From Nocardia sp. NBC_00508 (lineage in GTDB: Bacteria; Actinomycetota; Actinomycetes; Mycobacteriales; Mycobacteriaceae), in NCBI RefSeq assembly GCF_036346875.1, contig NZ_CP107852.1:2294001-2358000 (forward strand): 64,000 nucleotides of DNA. Reading direction: 5' to 3'. A program made the position numbers and the translations under genes. The notes beneath the pieces are model-generated. The model was not told where the DNA came from. It ran no database searches and worked only from the letters and a program-made list of their open reading frames with translations. This document shows, one piece after another, positions 8,846 to 19,997 of the stretch. Every line of letters begins with the position of its first letter. Positions within the stretch are counted from its first letter, which is position 1.

Positions 8846-9469
8846 TCAGCGCGGACCGAACTGCCGATCGCCTGCGTCGCCGAGTCCGGGCACGATGAAG
8901 GCGTTCTCGTTCAGTCCCACATCCACCACCGCCGTGACCAGCCGCACCGGCAGCCCCGAGTCGGCCAGCGCCGCAATACCTTCCGGCGCCGCGACGACGC
9001 AGACCGCGGTGACGTCGGTGGCGCCGCGAGCCGCGAGCCGCTCCAAGGTGTAGCGCATCGAGCCGCCCGTGGCCAACATCGGGTCCAGCACGAAGACCGG
9101 CGATCCGGCGAGGTCGGCGGGCAGCGATTCCATATAGGGCATGGGCACATGGGTCTCCTCGTCCCGGGCCATGCCGAGGAATCCGATCCTCGCGTCCGGG
9201 ATCAACTCCGCGGCAGCGTCGACCATGCCGAGCCCGGCGCGTAGCACCGGAACCAGCAACGGCGGCTGCGCCAACCGGACGCCCTCGGTGGCGGCGACGG
9301 GCGTCACGATCTCGAAACGCTCGACCGGCGCCTCGCGCAGCGCCTCGTAGATCAGGATTCCGGTCAGATCACGTAGTGCGGCACGGAAAGCCGGGTTCGG
9401 CGTGCGCTCGTCGCGCATCGTGGTGAGCAGGGCGGCGACGAGTGGATGGTCGACGGTGTGGGTGCGCAT
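8846..9469 (-). CDS. upp: Uracil phosphoribosyltransferase
   Basis: A 207-aa UPRTase converting uracil and PRPP to UMP. It shows [12 protein letters not shown], the PRPP loop [13 protein letters not shown] and the C-terminal uracil site [13 protein letters not shown]. The ATG at 9469 gives the standard length. It is convergent with pmmB; the 257-bp gap 8589-8845 holds only a weak GGCCGGG/CCCGGCC hairpin (8640-8670). It diverges from the type VII-linked operon. Confidence 0.96.
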   Translation of the reverse strand: MRTHTVDHPLVAALLTTMRDERTPNPAFRAALRDLTGILIYEALREAPVERFEIVTPVAATEGVRLAQPPLLVPVLRAGLGMVDAAAELIPDARIGFLGMARDEETHVPMPYMESLPADLAGSPVFVLDPMLATGGSMRYTLERLAARGATDVTAVCVVAAPEGIAALADSGLPVRLVTAVVDVGLNENAFIVPGLGDAGDRQFGPR

Positions 9470-9534
9470 GAGGGAACGATAAGGTCGATCGCGGGCGCGC
9501 CGTGGGACTCGACCCGACTTTTTTCCGAAGCGGC

Positions 9535-9560
9535 GGAACCGAACCGGAACAGCGCGCGTC
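9535..9560 (+). promoter_or_regulatory. Candidate ECF-sigma promoter of the EspC/NlpC operon
   Basis: GGAACC (9535-9540), a 16-bp spacer and CGTC (9557-9560) match the ECF -35/-10 pattern GGAAC-N16/17-CGTC. The start point would be near 9567, about 47 nt before the first ATG of the operon. In M. tuberculosis SigM, which uses such promoters, drives ESX-type secreted genes. The match was found by eye and is unverified. Confidence 0.45.
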
Positions 9561-9613
9561 GAACCAAGTGGATGACGTACTCTGCCTGGGAACAACAGAT
9601 GGGGGAAGCTCTG

Positions 9614-9934
9614 ATGCGAAAGATGTCGGCGGACACCGAGGGCATTGCGGCCTATGGCGCAACCGCCCACGTCATGGCGGGCGAGATGGCGGCGGCGGGG
9701 GTCTGCGCGGCCGCGGCGGAGCCCGCGTTGCTAGGCCCGATCATGGGACTCATCGGCGCCGACTTCACGGCGGCCTACACCGCGGCGCATGCCGGGCAGG
9801 TCGCCGCGATCGGCCAGCTGTCGGCCGTGCTGACGAGCATGGGTGGCGCGGCCACCGGCGCGGCGACCGTCCTCACCGAGACCGACACCGCCGCCGCGAG
9901 CGCGTTGCAGAACGCGGCCACCGAACTGGAGTGA
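9614..9934 (+). CDS. EspC-like type VII secretion target
   Basis: A 106-aa Ala-rich helical protein ([22 protein letters not shown]... ending [10 protein letters not shown]). Its size, helix pattern and AAYxxTA...DTAAASAL ending are those of the EspC/DUF2580 family of ESX substrates that pair with a partner encoded next door. ATG 9614 is preceded by GGGGGAAG at good spacing; an ATG 15 codons upstream has no such site. It is first in a four-gene operon, and the NlpC/P60 gene follows after 4 nt. Likely exported with the N-terminal helical domain of that protein as partner (inference). Confidence 0.75.
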   Translation: MRKMSADTEGIAAYGATAHVMAGEMAAAGVCAAAAEPALLGPIMGLIGADFTAAYTAAHAGQVAAIGQLSAVLTSMGGAATGAATVLTETDTAAASALQNAATELE

Positions 9935-9938
9935 GCCT

Positions 9939-11048
9939 GTGATCGATATCAACGCGCTGGCCAAACCGATCCTGGACCTGCTCGCCAGCTTCGGCTCCGG
10001 CGTGCTGCCCACCGGCGGTCCCACCGACGCGCTGCGCAGCACCTCGGCCGTGGTCGACCAGATCCATCAAATGGGTCGCGACAGCATCAACGGGATGAAC
10101 GCCGCGTGGGACGGCCGCGCCGCGGACGCCGCCACCGCCAAGGCACTCCGGGTGCAGACCTCCGCGGCCACCATCTCCGATCGCGGCAACGAGATGGCCA
10201 CGGTGGTGAACCAGGCGGCCGCCGAGGTCGAGACGGGCCAGAAAGAACTCACCGATATCGCGCAGTCGTTCGTGAACACCGCGGCGAGCATGGGGCCTGC
10301 CTTGGCGACGCCGCAGGGGCTGACGGTGCTCGTCGGCTCGGCGATCGACCATCTCGGCCAAGCGCTCAACGTGGTCGGCCGGGTGCAGAACGAGTTGCAC
10401 ACGCAGACCGCGTCGATGAACGAGCTGACCCCACCGCCACCGACCCCGCCGCCCGCCGGACTCCCCGTCGCCGCTTCCGCCTCCGGCGTCCAGCAGCTGG
10501 TTTCCACCGCGTCCGGCGTGCTCACCGGCGCGGGCCAGATGATGAACACCGCGATGAGCTCGCCCCGCTCCCAAGGAACTCCCGGGACCACGCGGGGCAC
10601 TCCGGGTGTGCCCCGGCCCGACACCGGTTCGGGGATGCCCGACGACGGCAAAGGCGTGAAGCTCACGCTGCCCGACGGCAGCGTCGTGGAGGCGCCGAAC
10701 GAGCAGGCCGCCACGGCGGTCCGCTCGGCAATCGGCACCCTCGGCACCCCCTACGTCTGGGGCGGCAACACCCCCGGCGCGGGATTGGACTGCAGTGGGC
10801 TCACCAAATACGCCTACGGCGAGGCGGGCGTCGACCTGCCCCGGCTCGCGGCCGAGCAGGGCAGCGGGGGCACACCGGTCTCCCCCGGCGACCTGATGCC
10901 CGGCGACCTCGCGATCTGGGATGGCCACGTGGCAATGGTGGTCGGCAACGGCCAGTTCGTCGAGGCGGGTGACCCGGTCCAGATCAGCTCGATTCGAACG
11001 GAGAACTCAGGTATGGACTTCTACGGTTTCTACAGGCCGACAACATGA
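9939..11048 (+). CDS. NlpC/P60 endopeptidase with ESX-type helical N-terminus
   Basis: A 369-aa protein from a GTG start. Residues 1-170 are a helical WXG100-like region (SINGMNAAWDGRAADAATAK). A Pro-rich linker (PPPPTPPP) and a second low-complexity stretch follow. Residues ~265-369 are an NlpC/P60 cysteine peptidase with the LDCSG nucleophile (Cys285), GHVAMVVGNG (His330) and PGDLMPGDLAIW. No Sec signal peptide is visible, consistent with type VII export. The expected role is cleavage of peptidoglycan stem peptides, like RipA/PPE-linked hydrolases, perhaps opening the wall for the secretion system. It overlaps the next gene by ATGA. Confidence 0.85.
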   Translation: MIDINALAKPILDLLASFGSGVLPTGGPTDALRSTSAVVDQIHQMGRDSINGMNAAWDGRAADAATAKALRVQTSAATISDRGNEMATVVNQAAAEVETGQKELTDIAQSFVNTAASMGPALATPQGLTVLVGSAIDHLGQALNVVGRVQNELHTQTASMNELTPPPPTPPPAGLPVAASASGVQQLVSTASGVLTGAGQMMNTAMSSPRSQGTPGTTRGTPGVPRPDTGSGMPDDGKGVKLTLPDGSVVEAPNEQAATAVRSAIGTLGTPYVWGGNTPGAGLDCSGLTKYAYGEAGVDLPRLAAEQGSGGTPVSPGDLMPGDLAIWDGHVAMVVGNGQFVEAGDPVQISSIRTENSGMDFYGFYRPTT

Positions 11049-11386
11049 CCCAACCACAAGTCCCCAACGTCACCGTGGCGGCCAGCAGCAACCGGTCGGG
11101 CACCATCTCGGTGCGGGCGACCGATCAGGGCATGCCGGTGGAGATCAAGTTCGAGCGCAGCGAATATCGTTACGGCGCACAGTCACTCGCCAACGAGATC
11201 CTGCGGCTCACCCAGCGCTCCACCATCGCGGCGCGGGCGCGACGGCGCGAACTGCTCGCCGAGACGGGCATGCCCTCGGACATGCTCGACCGGCTCGGCC
11301 TGCCCACTCGCCAACAGGCGGTGGACGAACTGGACCGGATCGACGACGCGGACACGGGACCGACGAGCTGGATGAGGCCGGTGTGA
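11045..11386 (+). CDS. Conserved small protein of the type VII-linked operon
   Basis: A 113-aa protein of unknown function. The N-terminal ~50 residues look like a beta-rich domain (NVTVAASSNRSGTISVRATDQGMPVEIKFE), followed by a charged helical region (ILRLTQRSTIAARARRRELLAE) and an acidic tail. The ATG overlaps the NlpC/P60 stop (ATGA). The beta-then-helix layout and the position next to a YbaB-like gene suggest a cytoplasmic chaperone or adaptor for the exported proteins, but nothing in the sequence proves it. Confidence 0.7.
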   Translation: MTQPQVPNVTVAASSNRSGTISVRATDQGMPVEIKFERSEYRYGAQSLANEILRLTQRSTIAARARRRELLAETGMPSDMLDRLGLPTRQQAVDELDRIDDADTGPTSWMRPV

Positions 11387-11390
11387 GCAA

Positions 11391-11606
11391 GCCGAGCCGC
11401 GGTCATGCCGGAGCCGAGCGCCAGCGAGGTGGAGGTCTCATGAGTGAGCGAAGCGAGCGAATCATCGACACAGCCGCGAACGCGGTCATGCCGGAGCCGA
11501 GCGCCAGCGAGGTGGAGGTCTCATGAGTGAGCGAAGCGAGCGAATCATCGACACAGCCGCGAACGCGGTCATGCCGGAGCCGAGCGCCAGCGAGGTGGAG
11601 GTATGA
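11391..11606 (+). repeat. MIRU-like tandem repeat, 83-bp period, ~2.5 copies
   Basis: The unit GGTCATGCCGGAGCCGAGCG...GAGGTGGAGG recurs at 11401, 11484 and 11567. Each full unit encodes a small ORF starting MSERSERIIDTAANAV (11440-11526, 28 aa; 11523-11606, 27 aa). The stop of each overlaps the next ATG as ATGA, and the last overlaps the YbaB start at 11603. The repeat thereby supplies the GGTGGAGG ribosome binding site of that gene. This layout is that described for mycobacterial interspersed repetitive units. Confidence 0.8.
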
Positions 11607-11950
11607 GCGCGGAAATGGACGCCCTGGTCGCGTCGGCGACCCAGAAGCTGGAGGCGCTGGAAGCGGCACTGTACGGGCTCGAGCAGGTGCGCGGACGATT
11701 CACCAGCGAGGACGGCGCGGTGAGCGTGGAGGTGAACAGCGACGGAGCGCTGGTGGGTCTCACGCTGGCGGAGTCGGTCATATCGCTGCCGCCCACCGAG
11801 GTCGGACAGCTGATCGTATGGGCGTGCCGACAGGCCGCCGAGGACGCCGGCGCACAGCGGTCCAAGGTCGTTGCGACACTGAACGAGTCGTTCGTCCCCG
11901 CCGGGCAGCCGCCCGGAGCGACGAATGGGGGCGGGCCGGATAGTGCCTGA
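11603..11950 (+). CDS. YbaB/EbfC-family nucleoid-associated-like protein
   Basis: A 115-aa protein: helix 1 (MDALVASATQKLEALEAALYGLEQVRG), a three-stranded sheet (GAVSVEVNSDGALVGLTLAES) and a second long helix (GQLIVWACRQAAEDAGAQ), the tweezer-like YbaB fold, which binds DNA as a dimer. It closes the type VII-linked operon, and its start is provided by the MIRU-like repeat. A second YbaB-like gene occupies the equivalent place in the giant-protein locus, so the family is probably functionally tied to ESX substrates here. Confidence 0.8.
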   Translation: MSAEMDALVASATQKLEALEAALYGLEQVRGRFTSEDGAVSVEVNSDGALVGLTLAESVISLPPTEVGQLIVWACRQAAEDAGAQRSKVVATLNESFVPAGQPPGATNGGGPDSA

Positions 11951-11976
11951 CTCGGAAGGTCGATAGGCTTCCGCAC

Positions 11977-13230
11977 ATGGCTTCTGGAGACATCGTCCCG
12001 ATCGAGCTCGGCCTGACCGACGGCGATCTCGTCACCCTGTGGGCACCGCGCTGGCGAGACGGTGACGACGAGTGGGAGGCGTTCCTCGGACATGAGGACG
12101 CCCTCTACGGTTTCGAGTCCGTTGCAGAGCTGGCCGCGTTCATCCGCACCAACTCCGACAACGACCTCGTCGACCATCCGGCGTGGAAGGTCGTCGCGGG
12201 CCTGTCGGCCGTCGAACTGGAGCCGGAGGAGAACTTCTCCTTCGATCTGGTCGCGGTGCCGGAACTGGCCGCGGGCGATCCCGACGTGGACACCGTCGCC
12301 GAGTTGGAGGACACCCTCGGCATGGTGCGCAACATCGGCGAGGTCTGCGAACTGGAGGCGGTGACCAAGTTCTTCGGTTCGCATCCGGTGCTCGGCGCGC
12401 TGCCCGGCGGGGTGAGCGCCTTCGTCGGGCGCGACGGTGAGGAGCTGTGGGACCAGATCGGCGCGGCCATCGCCAAGGGCTGGGACGACGTCCTGGACGC
12501 CATCGACTCCGTCGTGCAGACCCCCGAGGTCGATGCCGAGGCGGTCGCGGTCGCCGAGGCCGAACTCCTGGCCGCCGAGGAGAACGTCGTCGACGCCGAC
12601 GACGCGGCCGACAGTGATGAGGACGAGGAGTTCGAGTCCGTCGACCTCGACGACGAGGAGGAGGAAGACGAGGACGAGGACGAGTCGTTCTGGAACGAGG
12701 TCGGCATCGACCCGATCAAGATCGTCATGTCCGAGGGCAGCTTCTTCACGCTGCGCTGCTACCTGGACGACGAACCGATCTTCCTCGGCGCCAGGGGCTC
12801 GATCACGGTGTTCTCCTCCGAGCGCGCGCTGGCCCGTTACCTCGCCGACGATCACGAGCACGACCTGGCCCGGGTGAGCACCTTCGCCGACGTGCAGACC
12901 GCGGCGGTGGACGGCTCGCTGGAGGTCGAGGTGACCGACGAGAACGTGTACGTGCTCCCCGGCCTCTCCGAGGACTTGGCGGAGGGACCGGAGGCGGTCG
13001 ACATCGAACAGCTCGACTTGGCGGTCGAACTGTTCACCGACGCCGCCGACTACGCCGACGACGACACCGTCGAACAGGCGCTGGCGCAGTCCACCCCGCT
13101 GGGCTGGTACGTCTCCTACCTGCTGAATCCCGACCCGACCCGGTTGGCGCCCAACCCGCCGTTCACCGCCGAGGCCCAGGCATGGCGCGAGCTGGAACGC
13201 AACCTGGAGTCCAGGCTCGACAAGCAGTAA
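11977..13230 (+). CDS. Conserved acidic actinobacterial protein (Rv3311-like)
   Basis: A 417-aa soluble protein of unknown function. Two similar halves can be seen: an N-terminal one (DLVTLWAPRWRDGDDEWEAFLGHEDALYGFESVAELAAFI...) and a C-terminal one (SFFTLRCYLDDEPIFLGARGSITVFSSERALARYL...). They are joined by a very acidic, probably disordered stretch (about residues 190-240) rich in Asp and Glu runs. The repeated halves suggest an internal duplication. Length and position match Rv3311. ATG 11977 lies 26 nt after the YbaB stop. It ends base-to-base against the convergent next gene. Confidence 0.82.
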   Translation: MASGDIVPIELGLTDGDLVTLWAPRWRDGDDEWEAFLGHEDALYGFESVAELAAFIRTNSDNDLVDHPAWKVVAGLSAVELEPEENFSFDLVAVPELAAGDPDVDTVAELEDTLGMVRNIGEVCELEAVTKFFGSHPVLGALPGGVSAFVGRDGEELWDQIGAAIAKGWDDVLDAIDSVVQTPEVDAEAVAVAEAELLAAEENVVDADDAADSDEDEEFESVDLDDEEEEDEDEDESFWNEVGIDPIKIVMSEGSFFTLRCYLDDEPIFLGARGSITVFSSERALARYLADDHEHDLARVSTFADVQTAAVDGSLEVEVTDENVYVLPGLSEDLAEGPEAVDIEQLDLAVELFTDAADYADDDTVEQALAQSTPLGWYVSYLLNPDPTRLAPNPPFTAEAQAWRELERNLESRLDKQ

Positions 13231-13887
13231 TCAGGTCAATCGGATCCAGACCTGCTCGGCTTGTCCGAGCAGGCGTCCGTAGTCGCCGTAGACGGCGGTC
13301 GAGGCGAAGCATTTGCGGCCCTGCTCGCCGTGATACTCGCCCACGACGACGCAGTGCTCGCCGACCCGGGGCAGATCGTGCACGATGGCGGTCATCGAGC
13401 CGAGCAGTGCGGGACGGTGGAGCATGCCGGGTAGCGACCAGCCGCCGGGGCAGTCCATCGCGGCCCACAGCAGCAGCGGCCGCATCGGCACGGTGTCGTC
13501 GGGCACCCATGGGGCGGCTACCTGGTTCTCGCTCACCCGGCCGGGTTCGATGCGCAGCCCGTCCGCGCGACCACTGCCACAGACGAAGCAAGACGCGAAC
13601 ATCTCGATGCTCACATAGGTGTCCGACGCCGCGACCGCTTCGGTGTACGGGACGATGGGCGGTGCGTCCCGCTCGAGTTTGCCGCTGGTCGACTCCGCGA
13701 TCAGTGCGTCGCCGTCGTACAGCCGTCCGTCGCGCACGTCGAGCGGCGTCTCCAGCGGCGGCGGGCTGCGCAGGATCACGGTCACCGCGTCCTCGCCGCG
13801 CTGCTCGGCGAGAAGACCGGCCACGTAGCCGCCGTTACCGGAGTCGGGCGGGCCGTTGAACCGGCGGGGGATGCGCAAGGTCGCCAT
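13231..13887 (-). CDS. Hotdog-fold thioesterase-like protein
   Basis: A 218-aa protein starting MATLRIPRRFNGPPDSGNGGYVAG. The pattern of long helix plus antiparallel strands, with a central CFVCGSGR and a second-half helix RPLLLWAAMDCPGGW, fits a double-hotdog acyl-CoA thioesterase-like protein. The CxxCG motif could bind a metal. No specific substrate can be named. The ORF is open for 16 more codons upstream, but ATG 13887 sits at the conserved beginning. This gene does not match the M. tuberculosis order at this place. Confidence 0.65.
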   Translation of the reverse strand: MATLRIPRRFNGPPDSGNGGYVAGLLAEQRGEDAVTVILRSPPPLETPLDVRDGRLYDGDALIAESTSGKLERDAPPIVPYTEAVAASDTYVSIEMFASCFVCGSGRADGLRIEPGRVSENQVAAPWVPDDTVPMRPLLLWAAMDCPGGWSLPGMLHRPALLGSMTAIVHDLPRVGEHCVVVGEYHGEQGRKCFASTAVYGDYGRLLGQAEQVWIRLT

Positions 13888-14038
13888 TCTCGTCACGCTA
13901 GCGAACCGATGCCCGACCGGTTGGGAGGGCCTCACCGCCGACTCGCTCTCGTTCCTGCAGCAGCGAGCCCGGCGCGTGACCCGAGGCCGCGCCGGGTCGA
14001 TCGCCAGGCCGAGACCACTCGAATCTCGTTGTGTCCGG

Positions 14039-15136
14039 CTATCCGATGAGCACCGCGTATCCGGGCTTGATGATGTCGTCGATGATCCGCAGCCGCTCGG
14101 GGAACGGGATGAACGCCGACTTCATGGCGTTGATGGTGAACCGTTCCAGATCGCTCCAGCCGTAACCGAACGTCTCGACCAGCTTCAGCATCTCCTTGCT
14201 CATGCTGGTGTCGCTCATCAGCCGGTTGTCGGTGTTGACGGTGACGCGGAAACGCAGCCGAGCCAGCAGGTCGAAGGGGTGCTTGTCCAGCGAGGGCACG
14301 GCGCCGGTCTGCACGTTCGACGACGGACACAGCTCCAGCGGAATGCGCGTGTCCCGGACGTAGTTGGCGACCAGCCCGAGCCGCGCGTCCTCGATCGCGC
14401 CGGGCACGCTGATGTCGTCGGTGATCCGCACGCCGTGACCGAGCCGGTCGCAGCCGCAGAACGCGAGCGCCTCGTGGATAGACGGCAGACCGAACGCCTC
14501 CCCGGCGTGGATGGTGAAGTGCGCGCTGTTGGCGCGCATGTATTCGAACGCGTCGAGATGCCTGCTCGGCGGGAAGCCCGCCTCCGCGCCCGCGATGTCG
14601 AAACCGCCGACGCCGCGGTCGCGGAAGCGCACCGCCAGCTCGGCGATCTCCCGTGAGCGCGCCGCATGCCGCATCGCGGTGAGCAGGCAGATCACCACGA
14701 TGGTGTGGCCCTGCTCGGCGGCGGCCGCCTCGCCCGCACGGAAACCGGCCAGTGTGTGCTCGACGACCTCGTCGAGCGTGAGCCCGCGCTCCAAGTGCTG
14801 TTCGGGGGCGAAGCGCACCTCCGCGTACACCACACCGTCGGCGGCGAGGTCCTCGGCGCATTCGCGGGCGACCCGGCGCAGGCCCTCCGGGGTCTGCATT
14901 ACGGCGACGGTGTGGTCGAAGGTCTCCAGGTACCGTTCCAGCGATCCGCTGTCGGCCGCGTCCCGGAACCAGGCCGCGAGCGACACCTCGTCGGTGGCGG
15001 GTAGGTCGTCGTAACCGCTGTGCGCGGCGAGCTCGAGCACCGTGGCGGGCCGCAGCCCACCGTCGAGGTGATCGTGCAGCAGGGCCTTCGGCGCCTGGCG
15101 GATCGAGGCAAGGGTCAGCGGCATCGGTCCAGTCAT
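14039..15136 (-). CDS. add: Adenosine deaminase
   Basis: A 365-aa enzyme deaminating (deoxy)adenosine to (deoxy)inosine. Zinc and catalytic residues are visible in [12 protein letters not shown] (HxH; the more common HxHLxG), [15 protein letters not shown] (His and catalytic Glu), RLGHGVRI (His) and [18 protein letters not shown] (Asp pair; Asn replaces the common SxDDP context as in actinobacterial Add). Length equals the mycobacterial protein from ATG 15136. It is last of the leftward cdd-deoA-add cluster, 121 bp after deoA. Its inosine product feeds the PNP encoded upstream. Confidence 0.95.
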   Translation of the reverse strand: MTGPMPLTLASIRQAPKALLHDHLDGGLRPATVLELAAHSGYDDLPATDEVSLAAWFRDAADSGSLERYLETFDHTVAVMQTPEGLRRVARECAEDLAADGVVYAEVRFAPEQHLERGLTLDEVVEHTLAGFRAGEAAAAEQGHTIVVICLLTAMRHAARSREIAELAVRFRDRGVGGFDIAGAEAGFPPSRHLDAFEYMRANSAHFTIHAGEAFGLPSIHEALAFCGCDRLGHGVRITDDISVPGAIEDARLGLVANYVRDTRIPLELCPSSNVQTGAVPSLDKHPFDLLARLRFRVTVNTDNRLMSDTSMSKEMLKLVETFGYGWSDLERFTINAMKSAFIPFPERLRIIDDIIKPGYAVLIG

Positions 15137-15257
15137 GTATCGACGGTAGCCGCAGCGCGCCGAAACGGCAGCGGACTCCGGCCGTGGCAACCATCTCGTT
15201 GCCCATCGGATGCGGGCCGGTCCACAACGCGACACCAGAACCGACCGGCGGCGCCGA

Positions 15258-16547
15258 TCAGACCCCGATGCGATCGAGGATCAGAGGTGCGGCCGCGGCC
15301 ACGGGCGCGGAGTCGATGGTGACGGCATCGCGCAGGGCGGCCGCGGCACCCGCGAATGCCTCGGGAGTGTCGGTGTGCATGGTGAGCAGTGGCTGTCCCG
15401 CGGTGATGGAATCGCCCGGTTTCGCGTGCATTTCCACTCCGGCGCCGAATTGCACCGGATCGCCCTGACGCGCTCGGCCCGCGCCGAGACGCCAGGCCGC
15501 GATGCCGACGCCCATCGCGTCGAGCCTGGTCAACACGCCGTCGGCAGCGGCGCGGATGGTCTCGGTGTGCTCGGCGACGGGCAGTGGCGCGTCCGGGTCG
15601 CCATCCTGGGTGCGGACCATGGCGCGCCAGTGGTCCATCGCCCGGCCGTCGGCCAAGACGTCGGCGGGGTCGACGTCGAGCCCGGCCAGGGCAACCATCT
15701 CGCGTGCCAGGGTGAGGGTCAGCTCCACCACGTCAGGGGGTCCGCCGCCCGCGAGCACCTCGACCGATTCCGCGACCTCCATGGCATTGCCCGCGGTGCG
15801 GCCGAGCGGGGTGTCCATGGCGGTGAGCAGCGCCACCGTCCGCAGGCCCGCGTCGGCGCCGAGTGCGACCATGGCCGCGGCCAATTCCCGCGCCCCGTCG
15901 AGTGTCTTCAGGAAGGCGCCGGAGCCGACCTTGACGTCGAGCACCAGCGCCGCGGTGCCCTCGGCGATCTTCTTGCTCATGATCGAGCTGGCGATGAGCG
16001 GGATCGATTCGACCGTGCCGGTGACGTCGCGCAGGGCGTAGAGCCGCTTGTCCGCCGGCGCGAGATCCGCGCCCGCCGCGCAGACCACCGCGCCGATGCC
16101 AGGGTCCGCCAGGATGTCGCGCATTCGGGACACCGGGACGTCCGCTCGCCAGCCGGGGATGGATTCCAGCTTGTCCAGCGTGCCTCCGGTGTGGCCGAGT
16201 CCGCGCCCGGACAACTGCGGCACCGCGGCGCCGCACGCGGCGACCAGCGGCGCCAGCGGCAGCGTGATCTTGTCGCCCACCCCGCCGGTCGAGTGCTTGT
16301 CCACGGTCGGCCGGGGCAGGTCGGTGAGGTCCATCCGGCGGCCGGAGGCGATCATCGCGGCGGTCCACCTGGCCGTCTCGCGCCGCGTCATCCCACGCCA
16401 GAGGATCGCCATGGCCAGCGCCGACATCTGCTCGTCGGCCACCGCGCCGCGGGTGAACGCGTCGATCACCCAATCGATCTGTGCGTCGGACAGTTCCCTG
16501 CCGTCGCGCTTGGTCGTGATGATCGAAACCGCGTCCAGTGCTGTCAC
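15258..16547 (-). CDS. deoA: Thymidine phosphorylase
   Basis: A 429-aa pyrimidine nucleoside phosphorylase splitting thymidine/deoxyuridine with phosphate. Motifs are [10 protein letters not shown], the [11 protein letters not shown] nucleoside site, phosphate-binding [10 protein letters not shown], and [24 protein letters not shown]. The GTG at 16547 aligns with the usual N-terminus ([10 protein letters not shown]). An in-frame GTG at 16625 would instead overlap the cdd stop as GTGA and add 26 Arg-rich residues; coupling makes it worth testing. It is transcribed with cdd. Confidence 0.93.
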   Translation of the reverse strand: MTALDAVSIITTKRDGRELSDAQIDWVIDAFTRGAVADEQMSALAMAILWRGMTRRETARWTAAMIASGRRMDLTDLPRPTVDKHSTGGVGDKITLPLAPLVAACGAAVPQLSGRGLGHTGGTLDKLESIPGWRADVPVSRMRDILADPGIGAVVCAAGADLAPADKRLYALRDVTGTVESIPLIASSIMSKKIAEGTAALVLDVKVGSGAFLKTLDGARELAAAMVALGADAGLRTVALLTAMDTPLGRTAGNAMEVAESVEVLAGGGPPDVVELTLTLAREMVALAGLDVDPADVLADGRAMDHWRAMVRTQDGDPDAPLPVAEHTETIRAAADGVLTRLDAMGVGIAAWRLGAGRARQGDPVQFGAGVEMHAKPGDSITAGQPLLTMHTDTPEAFAGAAAALRDAVTIDSAPVAAAAPLILDRIGV

Positions 16548-16621
16548 ATTCGTCAGTCTGGCACGAGCCACGCCGACCCTGGTTCTTGTCGACATCGACG
16601 CGGAGTGCTGACGAACTCGGC

Positions 16622-17023
16622 TCACACCTGCCCGGCGTCCAGGTCGTCGGGGCCGAAGGCATCCGGGAGCAGCGTACGCAGCGGCAAAGGTCCCGCTTTG
16701 TGATCGATCAGAAGGTCGGCGCCACCGTGCTCGTAGAGCAATTGGCGGCAGCGCCCGCAGGGCATCAGGATTTCGCCGCGAGAATCGGCCACCGAGACGG
16801 CCAGCAGACGTCCACCACCCCCCGAAATCAAGTTACCGATGAGTACACATTCGGCACACAGGCCCAATCCATATGAGACATTCTCCACATTGCAACCGCT
16901 CACAATTCGGCCATCGACACTGAGAGCCGCGGCGCCGACCGGAAACCGCGAGTAGGGCGCATAGGCATTGCGCATAACTCGAATTGCGTTGCTGCGCAAC
17001 ACATTCCAGTCAATTTCCGACAT
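16622..17023 (-). CDS. cdd: Cytidine deaminase
   Basis: A 133-aa tetrameric-type deaminase of (deoxy)cytidine. It has the zinc ligands and proton shuttle in LCAECVLI and PCGRCRQ, and the substrate loop YAPYSRFPVGAA with SGCNVENVSYG. ATG 17023 gives the standard length; the ORF continues 10 codons upstream. It is the first gene of cdd-deoA-add and diverges from sdhC over 278 bp (17024-17301), in which I see no convincing -35/-10 pair. Confidence 0.95.
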   Translation of the reverse strand: MSEIDWNVLRSNAIRVMRNAYAPYSRFPVGAAALSVDGRIVSGCNVENVSYGLGLCAECVLIGNLISGGGGRLLAVSVADSRGEILMPCGRCRQLLYEHGGADLLIDHKAGPLPLRTLLPDAFGPDDLDAGQV

Positions 17024-17301
17024 GAGGAACCCCTCTCGGGCCGAGCCGAACATGGCCGCGCGAGGGCCAGGACAGAACCCCGCACATGTCGAGAAAGGTA
17101 AACCTAACCCGATCGTTTGTCGCGCAACGCACGGTACGCCGAATTAGTTCCGGGATTGCTGGGGGATTAGAGTCCAGAACAGATCGGTTCAGGTTTCCCG
17201 CGACGGGCCGGAGTACAGCCACCTGGGCATTCGCACCCAACGCCCCGCCGGCGTCGGACCTGCAACCGGGTCCATCAACGACGTTGGAGGCACCGCACTC
17301 T

Positions 17302-17700
17302 ATGACCACGATTGAAGCTCCGGCCCAGCCGAAGCGGAAGACGCTGTACCGAGGCGACCCCGGAATGTGGTCGTGGGCGCTGCACCGGATCACCGGCGTC
17401 ACCCTCTTCTTCTTCCTCTTCGTCCACGTGCTGGACACCGCGCTGGTGCGCGTCAGCCCGGAGACCTACAACGAGGCGATCGAGATTTACAAGACGCCCA
17501 TCGTCGCCTTGATGGAGATGGGCTTGGTCGCAGTCGTGCTGTTCCACGCGCTCAACGGCGTCCGCGTGATCCTGGTGGACTTCTGGGCCAAGGGCCCGAA
17601 GTACCAGCGCCTGATGCTCTGGATCGTCCTCGCGGCGTGGTTCCTGCTGGCTGTTCCCGCGGTCGGGCGCCAGTTCTTCTACCTGTTCACGGAGCACTGA
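17302..17700 (+). CDS. sdhC: Succinate dehydrogenase cytochrome b556 subunit
   Basis: A 132-aa membrane anchor with three transmembrane helices (about residues 33-52, 70-92, 103-125). It has the SdhC signature HRITG near the quinone site and the heme-ligand type HALNGVR. ATG 17302 follows GTTGGAGG. Two bases after its stop the sdhD start follows, the first junction of sdhCDAB. Complex II oxidises succinate and passes electrons to menaquinone. Confidence 0.95.
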   Translation: MTTIEAPAQPKRKTLYRGDPGMWSWALHRITGVTLFFFLFVHVLDTALVRVSPETYNEAIEIYKTPIVALMEMGLVAVVLFHALNGVRVILVDFWAKGPKYQRLMLWIVLAAWFLLAVPAVGRQFFYLFTEH

Positions 17701-17702
17701 TC

Positions 17703-18134
17703 ATGACTGCACCTGTTCTCGGCAAGTCGTATGACCGTCCGGCCAGCCTGGATCTCCCCCGCTCGCCGCGCGCCCGCTCGTCCAACAACTTCGAGAAGTA
17801 CGCCTGGCTGTTCATGCGCTTCTCCGGCCTGCTGCTGATCGTGCTGGTGCTCGGCCATATGACGATCATGCTGCTGCTCGACGGCGGCGTGAAGCGACTC
17901 AACTTCGCCTTCGTCGCCGGTCGCTGGTCCAGCCCGTTCTGGCAGTTCTGGGACCTGAGCATGCTGTGGCTGGCACAGCTGCACGGCGGCAACGGCCTGC
18001 GCACCATCATCGACGACTACTCCCGCAAGGACTCGACCCGGTTCTGGCTCAAGACCCTGCTGGTCAGCTCGATGATCCTGGTCATGGGCGTGGGCACCTA
18101 CGTCATCTTCACCTTCGACCCCAACATCAGTTAG
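17703..18134 (+). CDS. sdhD: Succinate dehydrogenase hydrophobic membrane anchor
   Basis: A 143-aa anchor with three membrane helices (FMRFSGLLLIVLVLGHMTIM; the WQFWDLSMLWLAQLHGGNGLR segment; LLVSSMILVMGVGTYVIF). The His in VLGHMT and the one in LHGGNGLRTIIDDY are candidates for heme contact. The spacing from sdhC (2 nt) implies coupled translation. A MIRU-like unit separates it from sdhA. Confidence 0.95.
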   Translation: MTAPVLGKSYDRPASLDLPRSPRARSSNNFEKYAWLFMRFSGLLLIVLVLGHMTIMLLLDGGVKRLNFAFVAGRWSSPFWQFWDLSMLWLAQLHGGNGLRTIIDDYSRKDSTRFWLKTLLVSSMILVMGVGTYVIFTFDPNIS

Positions 18135-18150
18135 GAACAGGCCCCCTCCC

Positions 18151-18227
18151 ATGAGTGAGCGCAGCGAACGAATCATCAATACAGCGTGTTTCACACATGC
18201 CGGAGCCGAGCGCAGCGAGGTGGAGGC

Positions 18228-18230
<3 letters not shown>
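18151..18230 (+). repeat. MIRU-like unit between sdhD and sdhA
   Basis: ATG at 18151 opens a 26-aa ORF beginning MSERSERIINTA. Its TGA (18229-18231 region) overlaps the sdhA ATG at 18228 as ATGA. The 3' end GAGCGCAGCGAGGTGGAGG is the same ribosome-binding segment as in the array at 11391-11606. It probably transmits translational coupling across the junction. Confidence 0.75.

Positions 18231-19996
<1,766 letters not shown>

Positions 19997-19997
<1 letters not shown>

Noticed and set aside
11440..11606. The two mini-ORFs (28 and 27 aa) as independent genes
   Set aside because: They are the repeat units themselves; their value is probably in coupling translation rather than in the peptide.
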